From Malachius bipustulatus (Eukaryota > Arthropoda > Insecta > Coleoptera > Melyridae), in NCBI GenBank assembly GCA_910589415.1, contig OU342637.1, positions 30,286,162 to 30,350,161 on the forward strand: a DNA stretch of 64,000 nt. The letters are read 5' to 3'. Positions within the stretch are counted from its first letter, which is position 1; each line of letters starts with the position of its first letter. This document shows, one piece after another, positions 56,440-64,000 of the stretch. Position numbers and translations under genes: made by a program. The notes below the pieces were generated by a model. It saw nothing but the letters and a program-made list of their open reading frames with translations, did no database searches and was not told the DNA's origin.

Positions 56440-57474
56440 TACACTACAGTATCATCAGAGAGCTCCTCGGTTGATTCGAAGACTTCAGATTCGGATGTAG
56501 TATTAAGTTTTTTCTTCTTATTCTTAATAGTAACTATAGGGTTGGATTACCTTTGATAAACTTGACAATTTTCCTCGTATTATCCTTTTTATCCTTTTTC
56601 ACTAGATTAAATTATTTAGCCATACTTTTCAAGGATCTAAGACATTCGCGTTGATTTCGGGTTAAATCACCAGAAACAATAAATTTCCCAGGTATAAGTC
56701 GCCAATGCATCAATACCTGAGAGACATCACTATGACAATCCATCTTAACACGTATAATTCTATTTTGGTTTGGATCATACCTACCAATACGTTTAATGAT
56801 TTTGTTGTTCATTTTTGTAGAAATATTTTCAATTTTGCTTAATATATTTATGACACAATTCAAATCATGTGATCTCTTAGTCTCAGAATCAGCATCCACA
56901 GGACATTCAGGTATTAGTATGATGAGATTATTTTCTCTAGCCTTTCTATCCTCAACTTCAGACAATACCATCTGGGCCTGAAACGCAGCAGTAGGCATGG
57001 CAGCATTGTTAGAGTCAGCTTTATGAACACCAGATGGAGTAACTTCAGAAACAGACAGCTGAGCTTTAAGATCTTCAATTACAATGGTATTCTTCTCAAT
57101 ATGATCCACCAATTTAGTTTTTAAATTCACATTCTGAGACTTTAACTCATCAATATCCCGTCGAAATTCAGGAATAGTCTTGTCGGTCAAAATCTCAAAT
57201 GCCCTCTTGAAAGATGACAATAGTTTTACCTCATCTTTGAGCTCCACGAGAGCCTCCACAACCTGTTGATTTTGCCCTCCATTTTTGTGCATTTAACACA
57301 CCTATACACCAACTGAGTTTTTGCTTTTAGTTTTAGAACTCTAATTTCCGTAACAGTTGCAGCCGCACAATTTAGTCCGTTCTCACTTGCATGATACAGA
57401 TCATTGCATACACAACAGACGGCAATTAGGGCGGCATTACCAAAACCCCCATTGCAACCTGCACACTTCGACAT
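56440..57474 (-). pseudogene. LINE-B ORF1 (PHD-like zinc finger, coiled coil), decayed
   Basis: Frame 1 (57474-57226): zinc finger with C-x2-C-x-G-G-F, C-C-V-C, H and later C-x2-C, resembling the PHD fingers of CR1/Jockey ORF1. Frame 2 (57292-56612): coiled coil (about residues 20-80) and an N-N-L-I-I-L block with basic residues typical of LINE ORF1 RNA-binding domains. The two overlap in different frames (frameshift near 57250-57290). Two in-frame stops near 56612 and 56545 and a further shift precede a Lys/Ser/Glu-rich tail ending near 56440. ORF1 binds LINE RNA; this copy is dead. Confidence 0.78.
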
Positions 57475-57569
57475 TTTACCAAGATACGGAATTTACTCAC
57501 TGTTTATTTTATCACTTTGTTTATTTACTTCGTTTTCTTGGCTTCTTGGGAGTCTCACTTTTAATTTAA

Positions 57570-58500
57570 ATTAATAATTCAAATATTTGAAATAATATAA
57601 TTATATAATTTTTTATACTCTTTTATTAAACTTTGATCAAACTATAACAATAGGAAATCGTGGAAGACTGCTTCTTTCAAGTAAGTGTTTCCTATTTTCA
57701 AAGAAACAGAGCCAATTTTGAAGCTTTTGTCATATTTTATGGTGACTTGCAATTTAGTGATCCTTTCAAACTGAAGAAATTATAAGTTGCCCTATTTATT
57801 TACCCACATTGAGGGAGCAAGAGAAAGATAATACAATCAATTTTTCAACGCAATGTTATCAAATTGAGGCATTTATTGTCTTCACAGAAGAACAGATTCA
57901 AATGTTGAAACAACAACAACTGTCAAAGCAGAGTTGTATTTTTGGATCAAACAGTAAATCTAACCATAAAAATTACTTTATTCAACATAACAACGATCAC
58001 AACACTCTTTTCAACGATCCAAAACTATTTATTCTTCTTCTTCAACCTTGAAACGAACTATTTGACCCCTAGAGGGGAAAAATAGTCGTTGAGAGCATGA
58101 GACAGTAAAAGACAACAAGGGTCGTAGGTTGAGTCGCTAGTCTAAGAGAGTCAGCAATAACAAACAGGTCAGCAGAACAACAGGTACTCTTTATCAAAAT
58201 AAATCACAATTATGAATATTTAGAAAAAAAAATCACAGATGTTAATATCACAGACTCTTGAGCACGGTTAACAAATAATAAAAACAAGAGCGTGCGGTTT
58301 AGCTGAATGAATTGGTCGGGTACTAATGGTTCACAAGGCACTTATCTTCGTATGGCTCTCCAGTACGAGGATGACGATTTTTAGGTCAGGAGCCGTTCGG
58401 AGCGAGGTACAAGTCTAGCTGGTAGTAGACTGTATCTTCAGGCTTGGCTCCAGGAACTTGCTTCGGTGGGAAAGGTGGACTTCGCAGGAACTTTCGTCAG
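57570..58500. other. Interval between LINE-B and Fcf2 copies, nothing recognised
   Basis: Contains short open frames without homology I recognise (for example 57809-58051). A short tandem (GTCAG)n lies at its right edge (58498-58521), where it truncates Fcf2 copy A. Confidence 0.4.
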
Positions 58501-58516
58501 GTCAGGTCAGGTCAGG

Positions 58517-59360
58517 TCAGGTCTTGCTGTACCTCCGGAACTCCGAGTCGGCGACCAGTTCGTCCGCGATTGTCGTCTTCCTCTCTTTGCGGGTCAACCG
58601 GCTGTTGCAGTGATCAAGCGGCGAATCCAGCACCTTGCCCACCTGAAATTACGATTATACGATAAAACAAAAGTTTTATTATCCGATAAACGTTACCTGA
58701 AAATACTTCGGGAGCACTTTGAGATCGTTCTTCTTGTAGAAATGCTTTGGATCCAGCACGGACCTCATCTTGATTATCTCCAGGTCGCGTTTGATTTCTT
58801 CCGTTACCTCCGTCGACGGTAATCGGTACCATTTCGAGCCTTTCGTTTTCAACCGTTCCGCCTGTAATTATTATTGTTAGTAAACGCCTGAACAAAGGAT
58901 CCATTAGTTGATCGATCGGACTTACCTTTCTGACGAGTTTTAATCTCTTCTCTGATTCGATAGAAGGGACGTTCTGGACGGTCTCAACAGTCGGAGTGAC
59001 GATCGCTTTCTGCAATTGTTTTTCCACTTCCGGATTCTTCTTCTTCCTCTTCTCATTCTTTGAGATACCTGGAATGTTTTCACTGGCATTTCTAGAATCA
59101 GCAGCGATGACATCGCTTGACTCGGCAGCAATGACATCGTTTGACTCAGCGACGTCGCTACAATCATCGCTTAGATAATACAGCTTGTTGTCGTAATATT
59201 CTTTGAGAAGGGCTTGCGTTATTTTATTGGATTCGCTGGTGCTGCTGCTGGTGCTTTCAGCTCCTTCGATTGAAAAATCTGCAGAAAAATCCCCATCACA
59301 AGTCTTCTTTGGGGTTCCTTTGGAGCTCTTGGTATACCTTTTATAGGTTAATTTTGACAT
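58517..59360 (-). pseudogene. DNTTIP2: Fcf2/DNTTIP2 gene, copy A (C-terminus truncated)
   Basis: Three exons: 59360-58926 (145 codons), 58861-58697 (55) and 58642-58517 (41 plus stop), with 64-bp and 54-bp GT-AG introns, both phase 0. Exon 1 is a Ser/Glu/Lys-rich tail; exons 2-3 carry the Fcf2 domain: K-G-S-K-W-Y, the L-D-P-K-H-F-Y-K-K block, L-P-K-Y-F-Q, V-x-D-S-P, R-L-T-R-K-E-R and F-R-R-Y. Fcf2/DNTTIP2 acts in early pre-rRNA cleavage in the nucleolar SSU processome (family knowledge). The frame ends at TGA 58517 where a GTCAG repeat replaces the last 24 residues present in copy B, removing the basic C-terminus. Exon 1 has the correct frame, so this copy may still be partly functional. Confidence 0.82.
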
Positions 59361-59465
59361 TTCTGATGTTCTTGGTGTTATAAAAGCGATTCTTCTGGTT
59401 TACCTTAATATTATTCTGGCAGATCTTAATGAAATCAACTAATAAATGGTGTAAAAAATAAACAC

Positions 59466-60290
59466 TCAAAGAAGTGAGGTTAGGTTCGTCTTTGCCTGCT
59501 TCCAGGCCTTGTAATGCGTCTTCGCTTTCTCCTGGTACTTCTTCTTGCTGTACCTCCGGAACTCCGAGTCGGCGAGCAGTTCGTCCGCGATTGTCGTCTT
59601 CCTCTCTTTGCGGGTCAACCGGCTGTTGTAGTGATCAAGCGGCGAATCCAGCACCTTGCCCACCTGAAATTATGATTATACGATAAAACAAAAGTTTTAT
59701 TATCCGATAAACGTTACCTGAAAATACTTCGGGAGCACTTTGAGATCGTTCTTCTTGTAGAAATGCTTCGGATCCAGCACGGACCTCATCTTGATTATCT
59801 CCAGGTCGCGTTTGATTTCTTCCGTTACCTCCGTCGATGGTAATCCGTACCATTTCGAGCCTTTCGTTTTCAACCGTTCCGCCTGTAATTATTATTGTTA
59901 GTAAACGCCTGAACAAAGGATCCATTAGTTGATCGATCGGACTTACCTTTCTGGAGAGTTTTAAGTTCTTCTTCTTCCTCTTCTCATTCTTTGAGATACC
60001 TGGAATGTTTTCACTGGCATTGCTAGAATCAGCAGCGATGACATCTCTTGACTCGGCAGCAATGACATCGTTTGACAAAGCGACGTCGCTAGAATCATCG
60101 CTTGGATAATCCAGCTTGTTGTCGTAATATTCTTTGAGAAGGGCTTGCGTTATTTTATTGGATTCGCTGGTGCTGCTGCTGGTGCTTTCAGCTCCTTCGA
60201 TTGAAAAACCTGCAGAAAAATCCTATCACAAGTCTTCTTTGGGGTTCCTTTGGAGCTCTTGGTATACCTTTTATAGGTTAATTTTGACAT
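59466..60290 (-). pseudogene. DNTTIP2: Fcf2/DNTTIP2 gene, copy B (exon 1 frameshift)
   Basis: Same structure: exon 1 60290-59947, exon 2 59882-59718, exon 3 59663-59466, introns at matching sites. Exons 2-3 are complete with the full C-terminus (ends L-T-S-L-L). Exon 1 is 344 bp against 435 bp in copy A: a 90-bp in-frame deletion (about 59964) and a 1-bp deletion near 60224, which shifts the frame 20-odd codons after the ATG. Copies A and B are head-to-tail in the same orientation, about 100 bp apart. A hAT MITE sits 40 bp upstream of its ATG. Confidence 0.82.
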
Positions 60291-60329
60291 TTCTGATGTT
60301 CTTGGTGTTATAAAAGCGATTCTTCTGGT

Positions 60330-61252
60330 CAGTGCTGCCAACCCTACGGAAATTTGAACTTGTCTACCGATCTACCGATGACAAGCTCAATCTACCGAAA
60401 TTTACGTTTTAACATTTTTTATCAAAAATCGTGATATTTTCATGATAATTGGTATACAATAAACAAATATTTCAATGTAAATTAATTATCTGATTAAAAA
60501 TTATTATTAATTACCTGAAGTCTTGCAAATAATGGGTAATAGGAGGTAATTTTATCAACAAAGCAAAAAAGAATCCCATTACTTACGCACATGGTAAGTG
60601 CCCTCTATTTTAGTAGAACTGTGAAGAACAAAGAAATTTTAACATTTTCGACTGCAGAACGCAGTATTTAACTGTAAACTGCGGTTATGTTCGGTATGTT
60701 GATAATAAAAAACCCGGGTAATTATGGAGATGAGCGGCATGGGTACCTATAGGGCGAAATGGCTTATACTATCGGATAGCTTGTGTATCTAGGAGTATCA
60801 AGGTACCATTGAATTGTTGCGCCGGCAAGTAATAGTCGAGAAATAAGGCCTTAAAGTGTCATTACGTGTGTTTGTACATATATCCTCGAACGAGAAGCAC
60901 GCACTCATAGTCGTGTGTCCGACGGAGTGCGGCTTCCTGTTCGAGCGTATATGTACGAATATACGCGTATATTAGGGCAAGGATGAAACTTTAGGGCCTT
61001 ATTTCTCGACTATTACTTGCCGGCGCAAAAATTCAATGGTACCTTGATACTCCTATTATAGAGACACAAGCTATCCGATATTAGTATAAGCTAAATCGCC
61101 CTATACCAATGCCGCTCATCTTCATAATGACCAAAACCCGAATTTGACTGTATTTAAAAAAAATTCTTTGTTCTACCGAAATTTGGCAACATCTACCGAA
61201 ATTCACGTCCAAATCTACCGCATTTTTTTGTCTTCACGGGTTGGCAGCACTG
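60330..61252. mobile_element. hAT-type MITE (923 bp)
   Basis: Ends CAGTGCTGCCAACCC and GGGTTGGCAGCACTG, exactly 15-bp inverted repeats, with an 8-bp target duplication CTTCTGGT (60322-60329, 61253-61260). Interior contains CTACCGA repeats near both ends and a long palindrome (arms about 60720-60925 and 60940-61135). No transposase. Confidence 0.92.
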
Positions 61253-61260
61253 CTTCTGGT

Positions 61261-61345
61261 TTACCTTAATATTATTCTGGCAGATCATGAAATCAACTAA
61301 TAAATGGTGTAAAAAATAAACACTCAAAGAAGTGAGGTTAGGTTC
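61261..61345 (-). promoter_or_regulatory. Fcf2 upstream region (duplicated)
   Basis: Matches 59400-59490 upstream of copy A (TTATTCTGGCAGATC and AAACACTCAAAGAAGTGAGG), so promoter and gene were duplicated together. Confidence 0.6.
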
Positions 61346-61492
61346 TCCTCTCCTTGTCTCCTACGTTGTAGCTTAGATTGACATGTTCGTTGATTCGGTC
61401 AAAATAGAAATTATCACGTCACTATAGTTTTATTAATCCTTCCACAACTTATTAATATTACTATTAATTATTAATAAATATTTATTTATTAT

Positions 61493-61603
61493 ACAAGAGA
61501 AAAAAGTGATAGATTTTAGCTCGAGATGTGATTTTGTCCCCGACGCGTTTAGCGGAGGGGACAAACACATCGAGAGCTAACATCGCACTTTTTTCTCGTG
61601 TGT
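61493..61603. repeat. Fold-back sequence
   Basis: Inverted arms: ACAAGAGAAAAAAGTG against CACTTTTTTCTCGTGTGT, CTCGAGATGTG against CACATCGAGAG, and TGTCCCC against GGGGACA, with a GC-rich centre. It would form a hairpin of about 110 nt. Confidence 0.75.
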
Positions 61604-64000
61604 AATATACAATTTTTTTCTGCGAGAAGAAATATCAGTGTTAGAATGTCGAAAAACGTAGTTAGATAACTGAAAATTATGTCGGAAAAATGATTTATGT
61701 TAAACTTGGATTTTCAAACTGTCTTTTATCGTAATTGACGTTGCCTGGATAACGAAACGATTTAATTATTACTTAAACGTCATATTAATGTAATTAAAAT
61801 TGAAGACAGTTTTCCAAAGATTCTTGTTAGTTTTCGATGAGTGAATTTAATAATATGGATAGTGATTATTATGAAAATTCCCTTAATAGGTAATTAGCCA
61901 TTTGGATAATAAGGTAACTTTCCTTTACGTATATTTGATATAAATTTAATATTATCTGAGTGTTAATATCTATACCTAAGCCGCTCAATAATTATAATAT
62001 TATTATAATTTATTATATATAAAATAAGCCGCATAAATAGGTACTCATTTATTTCCCTGCTAATTCATTTTTTTCCCCGATAAGATGCAGATCATATAAG
62101 GAGGCATTTTTCTACCCGTCAACGGGGAAAAAAGGTCAAACTTTTAGCCCGTCGCAGAAAAAATAAAATTATCACTTTAAAATTGAAATGGCATGTAATT
62201 ATTTGCTGATTGTAATTATTGTAAACAAAACATTTGCGCTTGCGCGCGTCTCTTGTCATTGTCATTCATATTCATGAACATCACCTGGCGATACCTTTGA
62301 GTACAAAACACAAGGAAGAAAACAAGTTTGATTTTGAAAAAATGAAAGTAGATTAAACGCGTCATCATAAATAATTAATTAGTCACTTTCCAGACTTATT
62401 AATAATATTACATTATTTGAATTAACAAATAAAACCATCATATTTATGTCTTCTTTGAAATAATAATCAAAAACCTAAAAACTCATTCACTTGTAGCGAT
62501 TGCGCTTGCGCGTGCCACGTTGATCACAGACATAATAATAAAAACTAGAAAGCTAGGCAGTTGTTGTTAGTGACGAGTGACGACTGACGGCAGAGTCACC
62601 AGCACCACTTTCAGACGAATACGTTGAAACTATTATAATGAATTTATAATAATTTAATTTAAACGAGTGGAATTTTAAGTTGACTTATAATATTAATTAG
62701 TCTGTAGTGTAACAAACCTAAAAACCTGCATCCTGGTTGACGGTAAAGAATCTGTGATGTAACCTATACACCGTTCACATATTAAAAAAGCACTAGGTGG
62801 CCATGAACTTTTGTTTTTAGGTTTGCAAAAATGAAAACTCCCTAGATCTCGATTGACAATATCAGCTGATCGAGATATTAAAGGTTAAGTAAACACTGAC
62901 ATTTGTCAAATCACTCAAATTGTCTCAGCTGATTAACAGCCTTGTTGTCTAATTGAAATTTTGGAAGAAGGGGATATCTAGGATAGGTAATTTTTTACTC
63001 TGATAATTTTTTTTCAAACTGACAAATAAAATTATTAAATTTTTGATATTTTAAATTTCGAAAGAGCAAAATGACGAAAATAATATCTTTAGATGAATAA
63101 ATCCGCATTAGGAAAGCATTTCAATGATTAAGATCCAGAAAGTCCAAACTTGAGCAAACATTTAGGTCATTCTCTGAAGGTAAAATATATTTGGGATGTA
63201 TTAAGTAAAATATGTGTATCTTCTGCTAAATTGCTAGTAATGCGGTCTCTGATAGTAGTCAGACCGTGCATTAGCAAGTATTATTAGACAGGTTAAATGT
63301 GAAATTACACCTTTGGGCAACCCGTCTAAAACAGGTACTAATTATGAAAATATTGTGTTTCTGAAAGATTTGCAATAATCTATTTCCAATACAAACCCAA
63401 TCAAAATCATGGGGGTATTGTAAACTTCACTATACAAGCACGTAAATTAGCAGCTTCTCTCTAAGGATAAAGTAAAGAATGTATGTCTTGAAGAGCTTTC
63501 AAAATGTAAGTACACCTGATATGTGACAAAATTAATATAATCATTGTGAAAAATTTATTTCGGAGGACTGGACGAAACAAATGGACATGATGAAAATCTT
63601 ATTAAAATCAGAGCGCTGAAGATGATTTTGATTCTAAGCAGGATGCAGTATAGCGGTTATTGATAATGGGGGATAATTTTGGGCCAGAAGCATTTTTCAT
63701 TTACGTACCTATATTTTATATATTTTAATAAACGCACCGATATATTTTAATTATATACCTGCTATGTATTTATTAAAAGTAAATTAATATAATTGATTCA
63801 AGTTTTTTATTTTATATTCAAAAAGTACATTTGTGTATTTTCCTAACTTGGCAAAATTACATGATAACCTTTTTCTCAAACTCTTATGAAAAGCTTAAGA
63901 TTTTAAGATCTTAGATCCAGTGACATTGCGTTCTAGTTAAAGATTGCAATATGTGACTAAATGATTCAAAATAAAAAGCCCCCAAAGATGTAAATATAAA
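61604..64000. other. Right end of window, no gene recognised
   Basis: AT-rich with short frames only. A stretch at about 63060-63500 on the plus strand reads like a decayed protein in shifting frames but I cannot name it. Confidence 0.4.

Overview
This is an AT-rich eukaryotic window, most likely from an insect. The genes have short GT-AG introns (54-86 bp), and the transposon families are those of arthropod genomes: errantivirus-like and other Ty3/Gypsy elements, BEL/Pao, Jockey/CR1-type LINEs, an intron-bearing MULE, hAT and other MITEs, and DUF4780-like genes. A hemipteran is plausible but I cannot prove the order. Nearly all of the 64 kb is transposable-element sequence, much of it nested. 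Only two host genes are recognised with confidence: an RNA polymerase I small subunit (RPA12/POLR1H, 20.9-21.3 kb) and a tandemly duplicated Fcf2/DNTTIP2 rRNA-processing gene (58.5-60.3 kb).

Layout. 1-11.05 kb: a minus-strand Gypsy element (here Gypsy-A, tRNA-Pro primer site) runs off the left edge. Its single gag-pol frame is split by a complete 6.7-kb errantivirus-like provirus (Gypsy-B, 2391-9094, CGCG target duplication) that keeps gag, protease, integrase and env but has no reverse transcriptase or RNase H. 11.05-12.46 kb: three tandem copies of the last exon of a DUF4780-like gene. 12.5-13.2 kb: a terminal-inverted-repeat element. 13.33-20.57 kb: a 1.37-kb solo LTR with a TATA box, a poly(A) signal and a series of eight stem-loops sharing one heptaloop; a 5.9-kb protein-less LTR element carrying two tandem-repeat arrays is inserted in it. 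20.9-22.0 kb: RPA12 and a DUF4780-gene fragment.

22.48-26.83 kb: a MULE with a perfect 9-bp target duplication and a decaying multi-exon transposase, itself hosting a palindromic MITE. 26.9-30.8 kb: composite inverted-repeat and palindromic elements, one with a hammerhead-ribozyme-like motif. 33.8-37.3 kb: a 5'-truncated Jockey-type LINE (LINE-A). 37.4-38.0 kb: an intact DUF4780-like reading frame. 38.8-39.0 kb: a tRNA-derived SINE fragment.

39.0-57.5 kb: a second LINE (LINE-B) opened up by later insertions: a MITE inserted in another copy of itself, an 878-bp palindrome, an unclassified 2.8-kb block, and a 9.5-kb BEL/Pao element with LTRs identical on reading, which carries its own TA-flanked insertion. 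58.5-61.3 kb: the two Fcf2 copies, each damaged differently, with a hAT MITE in the upstream copy's promoter. 61.3-64 kb: no recognisable gene.

The locus records successive insertions, and several can be ordered because removing the younger element restores the older reading frame. Apart from RPA12 and Fcf2 (both connected with ribosome production) there is no evidence that the genes work together.
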